NCBI GenBank assembly: GCA_025923455.1
Contig: JAICFW010000003.1
Span: 1-59,958, forward strand
DNA: 59,958 nt
Direction: 5' to 3'
Source: Nitrososphaeraceae archaeon
Lineage (GTDB): Archaea > Thermoproteota > Nitrososphaeria > Nitrososphaerales > Nitrososphaeraceae
Made by a program: the position numbers and the translations under genes. Below are positions 44,486 to 53,665 of this stretch, piece by piece. Under the pieces are notes generated by a model. It did not search any database, was not told where the DNA came from, and was given only the letters and a program-made list of their open reading frames with translations. Position 1 is the first letter of the stretch, and the number at the start of each line of letters is the position of its first letter.

Positions 44486-44529
44486 CTCTCCTTTTGTCGT
44501 TTGTCTAGATTGAAAAATATTATGTTATG

Positions 44530-44922
44530 TCACCTATATTTTATGGTCTGTAACTTTCCATTGTCGGCCGTGACAGTTATCTTTTGAAAATCTAGATCAT
44601 CCTTTTCAGGAGTAACGAAAATTGAACTGAATGGTCCTATAGAATTGTAAACTTGTTTTTTGCCCGTATTGTTGTCAAATGTAACTGTTACATCATGAAT
44701 TTCTTGAGGGTTATTGTTGTTTATTTTTATGCTTATCGTACTCAAGGCTTCTCCTGTTTCATTTATCTCTACAGTCAATCCCGCCCTTGGAATAAATACC
44801 AGTAATACGACGATTGCGACAATAGCAAAACCCCCGTAAATGGCGTATCGAGCTATCCTTATCCAGTCTCTTTTCTTCTTGTCCTTACGTTCATAGTGCC
44901 ATTCGTCATCCCATCTTCCCAA
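44530..44922 (-). CDS. Single-pass membrane protein with extracellular beta domain
   Basis: The 130-residue protein has a charged N-terminus (WHYERKDKKKRDW), one membrane helix (about 24-45), and an outer domain that reads as an Ig-like strand pattern (STISIKINNNNPQEIHDVTVTF, KQVYNSIGPFSSIFVTP). The start is about 70 bp from the end of the upstream zinc-ribbon gene on the same strand. The function is unknown. Confidence 0.6.
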   Translation of the reverse strand: MGRWDDEWHYERKDKKKRDWIRIARYAIYGGFAIVAIVVLLVFIPRAGLTVEINETGEALSTISIKINNNNPQEIHDVTVTFDNNTGKKQVYNSIGPFSSIFVTPEKDDLDFQKITVTADNGKLQTIKYR

Positions 44923-44993
44923 TTATATTCAATTATATTTATTGAACAAAACTATAAACATTTTATCGCTCTTAAGGGAAGGTTATTTGGCAA

Positions 44994-45317
44994 CTACTTG
45001 TTGAACGTTCTATAAAACGCTATGATGCTATTGCAGTTCTTGCATTTGTATTCTCCTTTTTCGACTAGTGTTATGCCCTGACCTAAATCCTCATTAGGGT
45101 TTTCAAACTTGATGTCTGGAGAACCCTCATATTCCTTTGCGCATTTATTACAGTAATATTTCACAAATCGCTCTTCACTGATTCTTCCTGCATTTGCCAG
45201 AAATAATTGCGGAATCCCCAAGTTCGCTTTGGTTTCTTCTTGTTCGGTAATTTTTGCAAAAGCATATCCACCCGAACCCAGCAACTTCCTTTCCTCCAAG
45301 TCTTCATTTTCATTCAT
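44994..45317 (-). CDS. Zinc-ribbon hypothetical protein
   Basis: The 107-residue protein has two CxxC knuckles separated by about 30 residues: YYCNKCAKEYEGSPD and YKCKNCNSIIAFYRT. The N-terminal half is acidic. The pattern is that of a transcription or translation-associated ribbon, but I cannot name the family. Confidence 0.65.
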   Translation of the reverse strand: MNENEDLEERKLLGSGGYAFAKITEQEETKANLGIPQLFLANAGRISEERFVKYYCNKCAKEYEGSPDIKFENPNEDLGQGITLVEKGEYKCKNCNSIIAFYRTFNK

Positions 45318-45426
45318 CGATTAGTAATCAGATAAATCCTTAATTTTAATACTTTAGACTACAATCGTCTGTCTGTATATAATTAGTCCAGTAAAGTTAA
45401 AGAAAATTGGATTTCTTCTGATTACT

Positions 45427-45996
45427 ATGGCTTCCTACATCGACTCTGACATTTTATTAGATAGAGTTGAGTTCAAGATTTTTGCTGCAGAAGAGCATTT
45501 GAACAATCTCCAAGAAATTCAGTCGCGCAATCTGGATGCACAAAAGGTTAATCCAGCAATCTGGATGGAAATCGAGATAGATTGCTTTCTTGCCCAAGTA
45601 TTAGGAAGTCTAGATTGTTTATTGTTATTAATTAACACAAAATTAGAATTGGGAATTGCATCAGAGAGAGTTGATTTGGCCACAATACAAAGTGCATTGA
45701 ACGCCAGAACAAAAAATATCGGCCTGCTTACAGATATGCATCAGGCCTCGGCACACAATGGCTGGCTTTGGGTGTTAAAGGAATTTAGAAATCTTAGCAT
45801 GCAGAGACCATCCAAAGATGCCCAATATCTCTTATTTGACGACATAATCTCGTCAACAAAAGATTATCAAAGCGGGACAATACGACCATCAGATGAATAT
45901 ATCAATAAAAATCTAATCCGCTACTTTCGACAAAGTTTACAGCGAGTCAGAGAGTTGGTTAATTCTGTCCGAATGAAAGAGCCTATGCTAAAGTAG
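45427..45996 (+). CDS. Hypothetical helical protein
   Basis: The 189-residue, largely helical soluble protein contains WMEIEIDCFLAQVLGSLDCLL and HNGWLWVLKEFRNLSMQR. The pattern hints at a four-helix-bundle family that counts contacts in clinical-style HEPN or similar folds (a His or Arg near RNLSMQR), but I cannot support more. It is followed by a decaying gene on the same strand. Confidence 0.5.
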   Translation: MASYIDSDILLDRVEFKIFAAEEHLNNLQEIQSRNLDAQKVNPAIWMEIEIDCFLAQVLGSLDCLLLLINTKLELGIASERVDLATIQSALNARTKNIGLLTDMHQASAHNGWLWVLKEFRNLSMQRPSKDAQYLLFDDIISSTKDYQSGTIRPSDEYINKNLIRYFRQSLQRVRELVNSVRMKEPMLK

Positions 45997-46028
45997 ATAT
46001 CTAAAATAAAAAAGGTTTAACCGGCCTT

Positions 46029-46617
46029 ATGATTCAGAAGCCTCTAATTATAGATATTAAACCAAGTTATTCTAACTTCAGTAATGAGACTTTGAATATA
46101 ATTTCGCTAAATTTGATGAACGTTAGACTGATTGCATTTCCGTTTGTTTGCAAGCAGCGTACAACAATAATAGAAAAGAACGAGACATCCAGCACCGGTG
46201 CGAATAAGATTGTCACACTTCATGGCGCTAATATATCGGCTACAATACCGTTGTTAGTGGTTTACCCAGAGGGCAGTCAGATTCCTCCTTTAGGATTTAA
46301 CACAGATGCAGAAGGCAAACTGCAAGTCGAAGTTCTTTTCAATAAACCTGTAAACACATCGACATTCATTCCTGGCATCAGTAATATCTTGGCGATGGAA
46401 ACTAATCCAAACGCGACTGTAACTGTGAAGTGGGATCTTAACAATAGGCTTTTGACAATGGTCATCACTGATTCGTTAAACTCTAATTTTGATCCTGATT
46501 GTAATTTTCCTTTAAGACTTGACGCAACGGGGCCCACATCCTATTAAAGCCGCCGATGGAACTTTACTAAATGGTGGATTTAATGATTATTGGTCTGGAT
46601 TTGTTATCGTAGGTTGA
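46029..46617 (+). pseudogene. Fragment of an Ig-like surface protein, frameshifted at its end
   Basis: The open frame 46029-46547 ends abruptly after LRLDATGPTSY. In the next frame the text continues naturally with IKAADGTLLNGGFNDYWSGF and a stop at 46615-46617. The middle part, EGKLQVEVLFNKPVNTSTF and TVTVKWDLNNRLLTMVITD, is like the SbsA-type Ig domain of archaeal and bacterial surface proteins. There is no signal peptide at the start, so both ends look damaged. Confidence 0.5.
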
Positions 46618-46619
46618 AT

Positions 46620-47105
46620 TTAGGAGTAAAATGATTGCCAATCTTTGTCAAAGCACGATTTAATTAGTCGCATGAGTCTTTCCTTGACAAATTCCTCCGT
46701 TATTACTTGTTTATCATAATATTGCAGTATAGTATCTTGATTGACTTCACCTTTTGTCATCAACCGGTCTTCTTGAACCGAAATTTTTTCGCCAGATAAC
46801 GAGAATCTAATATTCGGAAATCTCGATTGATGTGTCAATTTAAGATGTAAATTGAATCCAATACTAGGATTTTTTTCGCCCACAACTTCGGATTGGATAT
46901 CAACACTTGAGTTCACATCTTTACTCGCTAGGTAATTCTCGAATTTTCTCATTGCAGGTTCAATTACGCGCCGCGACATCTCGTTGAATTCATTCTTTAA
47001 ATCTTCATCATCTCTTAATGCGTCAAGCTTCTTTTCTTTTGCTTCCTTGACTAGGTTTCGAAAATTCTCTATCAACGGCCCTAACTCTTTATCGAGGTCT
47101 TCCAC
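46620..47105 (-). CDS. Hypothetical protein with N-terminal coiled coil
   Basis: The 161-residue acidic protein starts with a helical charged stretch (about 1-65) followed by a beta-rich part (IGFNLHLKLTHQSRFPNIRFSLSG) and a helical end. It is not recognised. It is convergent with the Ig-like relic, with almost no gap. Confidence 0.6.
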   Translation of the reverse strand: MEDLDKELGPLIENFRNLVKEAKEKKLDALRDDEDLKNEFNEMSRRVIEPAMRKFENYLASKDVNSSVDIQSEVVGEKNPSIGFNLHLKLTHQSRFPNIRFSLSGEKISVQEDRLMTKGEVNQDTILQYYDKQVITEEFVKERLMRLIKSCFDKDWQSFYS

Positions 47106-47268
47106 AAATGTAATGGAATAGGATTCAAATTAAACTTTAGCCTGTGAGTCTCCTATCTCGCATCTATTCTTTGTGCATTTAAATCTCATGACTCAAATTT
47201 ACCAATGTCTAGTAAATTGATAACGCGGATCCTCCTCTTTTTTTGATTATATTTCCTGTATATTTGTC

Positions 47269-47397
47269 TTAGTGTGGCACTATTTTACACTCGCATGTTT
47301 CTTGGGGGCCGTTACAACTTTTACAATTTTTTGTTTCAGAGTCTATAGCACCCCAACAGCGGGAACACCCCGTATTCATGACGTCATCGTCTGACAT
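47269..47397 (-). CDS. Zinc-ribbon microprotein, 42 aa
   Basis: A short frame, MSDDDVMNTGCSRCWGAIDS followed by CKSCNGPQETCEC, with six cysteines in three pairs. Four would form a ribbon and two might be spare. The ATG follows an AT-rich stretch. Dense CxxC motifs in such a short frame are unlikely by chance, which is the only evidence. Confidence 0.55.
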   Translation of the reverse strand: MSDDDVMNTGCSRCWGAIDSETKNCKSCNGPQETCECKIVPH

Positions 47398-47533
47398 TAA
47401 TTAATTAGATTCAGTAATACTATATATTATTTTACTCAATCGATATTAGTAACAATCACGACAATTCAAAAGTTTACTTAGTTAAATGGGCTAAGCCTTC
47501 AGTGAGTCTATAGAATATTGTGTGTTTATTCTA

Positions 47534-48037
47534 CTAAAGGGACTGGCTTGGCTTCTCATGTGGATCTGTAAGAAATTTGCTCTTAAAATTTTCTATGACA
47601 TCTAGAGCATCATCTATTAAATTAATATCAATATCCAGTATATTAATAAATGGAGAAGATTTGGAGATTTTGAATTTTTTAGCGGCTCCATCCAATTCAC
47701 CGATTACTCCGCGATGTCCCCTCTGATAAGTCATCTTTCGAAGTATATCAATAATTTTCATATAAAGTATTTGTGAATCTTTTTCGGAATGAATTCTACT
47801 ATTTGTAATATCCACTAATTTATGAACTATGGTAGTAATGAAATCATAGTAATTGTGTGTAAAATTAATTTCAAAATCTACAAACTTTTTATAATTTCCA
47901 CGATCTGCCAATATTTCGCGCTTATGAATTCCATCTTCCATAGTTGTTGTAGGAACATACATTTTATCAACAAGAGATTCAATTTCTGATAAAGAATCGT
48001 AGATTTTATTAAATTCATTCTCTTTGTTAATCATCAA
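47534..48037 (-). CDS. Hypothetical helical protein
   Basis: The 167-residue protein is mostly helical (EFNKIYDSLSEIESLVDKMY, YDFITTIVHKLVDITNSRI, MKIIDILRKMTYQRGHRGVI). I do not recognise it. No clear partner gene is adjacent. Confidence 0.55.
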   Translation of the reverse strand: MMINKENEFNKIYDSLSEIESLVDKMYVPTTTMEDGIHKREILADRGNYKKFVDFEINFTHNYYDFITTIVHKLVDITNSRIHSEKDSQILYMKIIDILRKMTYQRGHRGVIGELDGAAKKFKISKSSPFINILDIDINLIDDALDVIENFKSKFLTDPHEKPSQSL

Positions 48038-48493
48038 GTATCAATTTGACTTTAGTTTAACAGAAGCAACTATAAATGGAAATCGGTATGATTAAAAAGT
48101 CCACGGATTCATTGAACTGTGTTATGGGCATTAAATAGCAAACATACAAATTGACAATTTCGTATTAATATCACTGTCTAACATTAGTAGTAACGAAATT
48201 AATGTAAAAATAACTTTGTGGCTAATTGTGCTTGTATGTTTTGGCTTCGTCTTTAGTAAGTTCAAACCACAGTTTATCTCCGTCGAATGGTCATCAACAT
48301 TGTAGTGAACAACACGACCGAGAATTTTTTGATAAATTAATAAATAGTTTCTTGATAATAGAAAATCAATTTATTTTATTAATATCATTACCAATTGGGT
48401 CGACACACTTAAGCACAGAATTCCTATTAGTGGCTAATTGCATAAACCGACTCATTATTGCTATTAAGCAATGTAGTGCATACTAATGATACA
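48038..48493. other. Intergenic, nothing recognised
   Basis: About 455 bp, AT-rich, divergent between a hypothetical gene and the small acidic protein gene. An 86-residue frame at 48226-48486 lacks coding character. Promoters for both neighbours are expected here. Confidence 0.35.
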
Positions 48494-48703
48494 ATGGGAG
48501 AATTCGAAACCAAAGAAGAAAGAGAATTTGAGAATGCAAAGACCGACACTGAAGAAGCATTGGATGATGCAGGGGAAGAATTGGAGAATGCAGGGGACAA
48601 AGTTAAAGCCGGTGCAAAAGCAGTTGCAAACAAAATAGCAGATCCTGATAAGGATTTAGATAGCGAGTATCAAAAAGAAAAGATAGTAGAAAAGATGGAC
48701 TAG
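48494..48703 (+). CDS. Small LEA/CsbD-like acidic repeat protein
   Basis: The longer frame starts at 48458, but the ATG at 48494 gives MGEFETKEEREFENAKTDTE as a natural beginning. The 69-residue protein is almost entirely charged helix with 11-residue-like periodicity (EALDDAGEELENAGDKVKAG, AKAVANKIADPDKDLDSE). This composition resembles late-embryogenesis-abundant or CsbD stress proteins. A role in desiccation or osmotic stress is a guess from composition. Confidence 0.65.
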   Translation: MGEFETKEEREFENAKTDTEEALDDAGEELENAGDKVKAGAKAVANKIADPDKDLDSEYQKEKIVEKMD

Positions 48704-48839
48704 AATTAGTCCAGTCGATTTTTTTAAGATTTGTCTACGCTAATAGTAATTGATTGGTGCCTTCGGTACAGGAAACGACCCACTATATCATCAGGTGAGA
48801 TAATAGATATAGTTCACAGAAAATTTATTTAAAAACTCG

Positions 48840-49043
48840 TCATAACTGCTTATTCTTTTCAAAAGATGATTTTCTTGGATCAGTCAATTTACTTGTGTTT
48901 GAGATTTTTTGAGTAGTATATCCAAGCATCCTAAAATTATGAAATATTCGTAGATTGTCTTTGTTAAATCGGATTTGATAGAGTTTACAAAATTTAGGTA
49001 CAGCATCGTCTTTTTGTTGTCCTTGTTTTTGAATTAACGACAT
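48840..49043 (-). CDS. Possible small basic protein
   Basis: The 67-residue frame is lysine-rich, with KLYQIRFNKDNLRIFHNFRM in the middle. There is no family evidence. Its AT-rich upstream region and lack of a competing frame make it possible. Confidence 0.35.
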   Translation of the reverse strand: MSLIQKQGQQKDDAVPKFCKLYQIRFNKDNLRIFHNFRMLGYTTQKISNTSKLTDPRKSSFEKNKQL

Positions 49044-49154
49044 CTACTATTCTACTAAATAAGCGTATAAGGTAACTAATCTAAATATAACGTGGTTAAA
49101 CCAAAGATACCGATAAATATCCGTTTGAAAGTTTCTACTTGTAGCTCGTGAATT

Positions 49155-49288
49155 AGCCCGGTCGAATCTACACGATTGTGTTGATGCCGAATCTAGCGGT
49201 CAAACTCCACAGGAGGGCTATGGATTTCAGGCTCTGGATCGTCATGAAAAGATACCTGAGGACAGCAGTTCGAATCTGCTCCGGGCTA
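49155..49288 (+). tRNA. tRNA-Gln (CTG), apparently with three introns
   Basis: The 5' AGCCCGG pairs with 3' CCGGGCT; discriminator A. The T arm is AGCAG-TTCGAAT-CTGCT. The anticodon arm TCAGG-CTCTGGA-CCTGA requires removal of 16 bases at about 49238-49253 (the canonical 37/38 site) and gives anticodon CTG. The D arm only forms after removing about 18 bases at 49204-49221 (which contain CTCC-ACA-GGAG) and about 27 bases at 49163-49189. The latter is bracketed by a direct repeat CGAATCTA, so its exact ends are ambiguous. The mature molecule is then 73 bases, starting with A1-U72 as archaeal tRNA-Gln does. Confidence 0.85.
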
Positions 49289-49299
49289 CTTTTTCTAAA

Positions 49300-50901
49300 T
49301 TAAACCTGGGGCCCAAATTTAGTCAAGTATTCAGTTTCTTTACCGAATCTCTTGAAATTTTCAATGAATAGATGTGCCAATCTTTTTGCTGCAATGACAT
49401 ATTGGTCCCTATTAGACCATGAATAACTAGGATCTAAAATTTTTGCTGGAATCTCTGCACATGAAAGTGGAATTTCTAGATTGAAAATATTATCGTGTTT
49501 ATATTGCACCTTTTCAAGGTCACCGTTTATAGAAGCAGATACCATTGCTCTCGTATATTTTAGATCCATTCTCCTACCAATTCCATATGGACCGCCAGTC
49601 CAACCAGTATTTATCAAATAGACGCTAGTGTTGTGTTTTGAGATCCTTTCTGCAAGCATCTTTGCATATTGGATTGAGTGTAGTGGCATGAACGGAGCTC
49701 CAAAACATTGGGAAAATGTCTCTTTGGGTTCAGTGATCCCTCTTTCCGTACCAGCGAGCTTGCTAGTATAACCAGAAATAAAATGATACATTGCGCCTTC
49801 CTTTGTTAGTTTTGCAATTGGCGGCATCACACCAAATGCATCGGCCGTCAGAAATATTATGACTTTGGGATGAGTTGCTACTGACGGGATTACTGCGCCA
49901 GGAATAAATTCTAGCGGATAAACTACTCGTGTGTTTTCGGTCAAATAGCTGTCCTCAAAATTAGGTTCCCGTGTTTGTTCGTCAACGATTACGTTCTCCA
50001 TTACAGAACCAAATTTTATTGCATTCCAAATTTGTGGTTCATGCTCTTTATTTAAATTAATACATTTTGCATAGCATCCACCTTCAAAATTAAAAATCCC
50101 TCTATCAGACCACCCATGCTCATCATCGCCTATCAATCGCCTGTCGGGATCGGCTGACAGTGTCGTTTTACCGGTACCTGATAAACCGAAAAATAATGCA
50201 GTTTCTCCATTCCTCCCCATATTGGCAGAACAATGCATAGGAAATATTCCCCTATTAGGAAGCAGAAAATTCATGACTGAAAACATTGCCTTCTTAATTT
50301 CTCCGGCATAAGATGTGTAGCCTATCAAGACCATTTTCTTTGAGAAATTCATGATTATGAAAGTGCCACTTTTGGTTCCATCAATTTCAGGAAGAGAGGC
50401 AAAATCATTAACAAAGAACAGAGTAAATTCAGGTTTATGGTTGTTAAGTTCTTCGACTGTTGGTCGAATAAATATCTGTGATGCAAAAATATTATGCCAT
50501 GCATTATCAGTGAAAACTCTAATTGGCAAACGACTATCAGGATCTGCTCCGACAAACCCATCAAAGATAAAAAAGTCCTTCCCAGATACATGTTGCTTCA
50601 TTCTTTCAAAAATCTGATCAAACTTTTCTGTGGGAATTGGATGATTTACTTTGCCCCAATCCACAAGGTCATGTGTTATTTCATCATCAACAATGAATTT
50701 ATCATCAGGAGAGCGACCAGTAAATTTACCAGTCTTGACAGATAGTGCACCCGAATTTGATAATAACCCTTCATTTTTTTGAATTGCAATTTCAATGAGT
50801 GTTGCTATTGGCAGATTTCTCTCAATTTTTCCAAAATCAATATTCATCTTCTGAAGTTGCAGAAGATAGCTCTTTGGATGACCATTATCTTCCTCATTCA
50901 T
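49300..50901 (-). CDS. pckA: Phosphoenolpyruvate carboxykinase (ATP)
   Basis: The 533-residue enzyme interconverts oxaloacetate and phosphoenolpyruvate. The ATP type is shown by the P-loop GLSGTGKT at 239-246, the kinase-2 motif GDDEHGW at 259 on, GRSPDDKF near 62 and FPMHCSANMGRNGETALFFG upstream of the P-loop. It is cytoplasmic and gluconeogenic. It is convergent with the tRNA-Gln gene, whose 3' end is only 11 bp away. Confidence 0.97.
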   Translation of the reverse strand: MNEEDNGHPKSYLLQLQKMNIDFGKIERNLPIATLIEIAIQKNEGLLSNSGALSVKTGKFTGRSPDDKFIVDDEITHDLVDWGKVNHPIPTEKFDQIFERMKQHVSGKDFFIFDGFVGADPDSRLPIRVFTDNAWHNIFASQIFIRPTVEELNNHKPEFTLFFVNDFASLPEIDGTKSGTFIIMNFSKKMVLIGYTSYAGEIKKAMFSVMNFLLPNRGIFPMHCSANMGRNGETALFFGLSGTGKTTLSADPDRRLIGDDEHGWSDRGIFNFEGGCYAKCINLNKEHEPQIWNAIKFGSVMENVIVDEQTREPNFEDSYLTENTRVVYPLEFIPGAVIPSVATHPKVIIFLTADAFGVMPPIAKLTKEGAMYHFISGYTSKLAGTERGITEPKETFSQCFGAPFMPLHSIQYAKMLAERISKHNTSVYLINTGWTGGPYGIGRRMDLKYTRAMVSASINGDLEKVQYKHDNIFNLEIPLSCAEIPAKILDPSYSWSNRDQYVIAAKRLAHLFIENFKRFGKETEYLTKFGPQV

Positions 50902-51613
50902 TGATACGATGTTAGGTCCACAAAGGGTATTTAATTTATTTCATGTTACATTTCGCGATATGAACTGATAAGTCCAAATAGTACGGAACAAATGATTGGT
51001 GCAAATCGCATGAAAATGCACCAATCAATTGCGTTGTTACGCCTATCTCCAAAATAGACGATAATTGATATCGTCCTGCAATGGTGTTTAAACTTTATGA
51101 AAGCTATTCTCTGGAACCCATTTACAATCCCGTAGGAACTCTATAGCTTCAACTATCAATTGAAAATGGCTCTGGTGAAAAGACTTGAGAACGCCCCAAA
51201 CCACACAAGTTCTCAAAAGAGCCTCCAAGGCAACGAATTGACATTTAGGCGATCTGCAACGCCTTTTTTGGCTTTGGAAATCAAATTGGTCCGATCCACT
51301 CTCGAGCCAAAGATCGCTGCAATAAGCAAAATATCTGTATTGCAAAATAAGCCATTATTGGATTCAAGCTGTCAAGATTTGTAATTTGACTCACAACTTT
51401 ACATCAAAATGTCCATCAATTTTTTAGATCGACTTGCGAGCAGTATAAATCTAATACTTGAGTCAATTGATCAATATCGTTACTATAATGTGAGAAAATA
51501 TTCACCTAGCTGTACGACTTCATACATTAGAGTTGAATTCCCAAGAATTTGAGATCAAACATCCTAATAGTTGGCTAATTACCCGTCGAAGAATGAGAAG
51601 TCCATCAAATCCA
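50902..51613. other. Gene-poor region upstream of pckA
   Basis: About 700 bp containing the pckA promoter and the GC-richer patch near 51090-51340 described separately. Outside that patch it is AT-rich with no convincing gene, RNA or repeat. Confidence 0.4.
51088..51345 (-). CDS. Doubtful ORF in a GC-richer patch
   Basis: An 85-residue frame, with SQKRRCRSPKCQFVALEALL and QSHFQLIVEAIEFLRDCKWV, lies in a patch with clearly higher GC than its surroundings. The composition is odd (rich in Cys, Trp and Gln). The opposite strand is also open (51160-51384). It may be a relic or foreign fragment and not an expressed gene. Confidence 0.25.
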   Translation of the reverse strand: MQYRYFAYCSDLWLESGSDQFDFQSQKRRCRSPKCQFVALEALLRTCVVWGVLKSFHQSHFQLIVEAIEFLRDCKWVPENSFHKV

Positions 51614-51805
51614 CTAATTTAATTTATAACAATTATTGTGTAATACCCAAGTTTTGTATTTTCTAGAATAATACGATGACCCGTTGTCATCATCACTGAG
51701 CCCATAATAATTATGATTTTCTTGCCTCTCTAATATTCGCAAAAGTTTGAGCACAGCTCTATCTTCTACCAAATATTTCATAATTCGCTCTACTTCTCTA
51801 TCCAT
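51614..51805 (-). CDS. Small hypothetical protein
   Basis: The 63-residue protein begins MDREVERIMKYLVEDRAVLK, an amphipathic helix, and ends in a polar tail rich in Asn, Asp, Ser and Tyr. It lies in a gene-poor gap. No family is recognised. Confidence 0.4.
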   Translation of the reverse strand: MDREVERIMKYLVEDRAVLKLLRILERQENHNYYGLSDDDNGSSYYSRKYKTWVLHNNCYKLN

Positions 51806-52051
51806 CTATTTTCTGTACCTATTGCAAATGATAATTCAGCTATTACTTATATGTGGTAACCAACATTCTTAACATAAAATTCCACGTACTTATTTAAAAG
51901 AAAATTAAGTAAAGGAAAAGATGGATAAGAAAATTCTTCTCAATTTGTCAGGTATTTAAATCTCAAAATGTGACGAGAGACATCTGCATGATTTACTTTA
52001 AATTTTCAAAATTCATAAAACAATAGATATAAATTAACTTTTCAGAGTAGA

Positions 52052-53614
52052 ATGCATGTGAACTCTTTTATAGGGCCTCTCACAATTAGCCGTTTATCTC
52101 ATAGATATTTTCAATTATTTCTTGTTATTCCACTCTTATTTTTAGTTGTTTTTAGCTTTATTTCAGTATATTCTCATGCACAAACAACTGCAATTGACGA
52201 TTCACTATTGCCAAAATTGTTTGATAGGGTAAAGAATTCAGTAGTACAGATAACCGTGTCCAACCAGGACCCCCGTTCTTCGGCACTTGGTTCGGGTTTT
52301 GTTTTCGACACAGCTGGTCATATCATTACAAATGACCATGTTGTGCGCAATAGATCGCTTAATGAAACTAATACGAATAATGTTACAGTCACATTTCTAG
52401 ATGAAAGGTCATTTAAGGCTAAGGTTGTAGGTAGCGACCCATTCTCTGATCTAGCTGTCTTACAGATAGAGGATCCGAAAAATCAAACAATGATTCCGCT
52501 GGTCCTCAGTAATTCTTCTGACGTTAAAATAGGAGAGCATGTAATTGCCATAGGTAACCCATTTGGACTTTCTGGCTCAATGACAGAGGGAATAATTAGT
52601 GGATTAGGAAGAGTCATACCATCACAGAATCCAGAAGGCCCACCAGGGCCTGAAATAGCGCCTGATGAACAGACAACACTGGTTCCACCAACCTCATTCT
52701 CTATACCTGAAATAATTCAGACAGATGCAGCAATTAACCCAGGAAATTCCGGAGGACCACTGCTTAATTTGAGGGGTCAAGTGATTGGGATTAATAGCGC
52801 CATTTTTTCAGTAACAGGTGAATATTCTGGTGTGGGATTTGCCATTCCGGCGAGTACTCTACAAAGAGTAGTCCCGATTTTGATATCAGAACATACTTAC
52901 AAGCACCCATGGATTGGAATCTCAGGTGTTGATGTAAATGAACAGATTGCATCAGTCATGAAGCTAAATCTGACGAAAGGATTTCTTGTGATTGATACTA
53001 GTCCTGGAGGACCAGCGGCTAAAGCTGGGATCCAAGGAGGAGACAAACTTGTAGATATTAATGGAAGAAAAACAAATTTGTTTGGAGATGTCATTGTAAA
53101 GATTGATAATCAAAACGTTTCCAAAATTGATGACATATTAGTATATTTGGAGCAACAAAAGAAAGTAGGACAAGGCGTTAATTTGACTGTAATTAGAGAT
53201 GGTAAACTCCAAATAGTAAATGTGGTATTGGCTGAAAGACCATTAAGACTCAATGAACAACCTCTTTGGTTGGGCATTGATGGTATTGATATGGATGAGG
53301 ATATTGCTTCTGAACTAAAGGCTAATCAGAGTACAGGAATCTTGGTAGTTGGAACGATTTCAGATGGACCTGCAGACAAAGCAGGACTTGAGGGTGGTTA
53401 TAGGATTACAGACATCAACGGAACAAAAGTAGAGCTGGGTGGAGACATCATCATTTCTGCAGACAAGCAACCCATAGAAAATTTGAGAGATATGTCAACA
53501 TATATTGCAAACAACAAGATTGAGGGAGATACCATAAGTCTTGGTATTCTCAGAGACGGAGAGTCGCTAGAAATTCAAGTTACATTAGAAACAAGACCAG
53601 TGGATATAAAGTAG
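52052..53614 (+). CDS. HtrA/DegP-type serine protease with two PDZ domains
   Basis: The 520-residue exported protease has an N-terminal membrane anchor (about 20-42). The trypsin-like domain has His96 (IITNDHVV), Asp133 (DPFSDLAVLQI) and Ser233 (INPGNSGGPLLN), so the triad is complete. PDZ 1 spans about 285-375 (GPAAKAGIQGGDKLVDINGR) and PDZ 2 about 400-510 (GPADKAGLEGGYRITDINGT). It probably degrades damaged proteins outside the membrane. A Pro-rich loop (NPEGPPGPEIAPDE, about 192-206) is inserted in the protease domain. Confidence 0.95.
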   Translation: MHVNSFIGPLTISRLSHRYFQLFLVIPLLFLVVFSFISVYSHAQTTAIDDSLLPKLFDRVKNSVVQITVSNQDPRSSALGSGFVFDTAGHIITNDHVVRNRSLNETNTNNVTVTFLDERSFKAKVVGSDPFSDLAVLQIEDPKNQTMIPLVLSNSSDVKIGEHVIAIGNPFGLSGSMTEGIISGLGRVIPSQNPEGPPGPEIAPDEQTTLVPPTSFSIPEIIQTDAAINPGNSGGPLLNLRGQVIGINSAIFSVTGEYSGVGFAIPASTLQRVVPILISEHTYKHPWIGISGVDVNEQIASVMKLNLTKGFLVIDTSPGGPAAKAGIQGGDKLVDINGRKTNLFGDVIVKIDNQNVSKIDDILVYLEQQKKVGQGVNLTVIRDGKLQIVNVVLAERPLRLNEQPLWLGIDGIDMDEDIASELKANQSTGILVVGTISDGPADKAGLEGGYRITDINGTKVELGGDIIISADKQPIENLRDMSTYIANNKIEGDTISLGILRDGESLEIQVTLETRPVDIK

Positions 53615-53665
53615 TAAGTTGTGTAAAATAGTGTATCCTAATTAGAACATGCAACCAATTGGTAA

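Noticed and set aside
48226-48486. 86-residue plus-strand frame before the LEA-like gene
   Set aside because: Irregular composition and no start context; the following frame with an internal ATG at 48494 is better.
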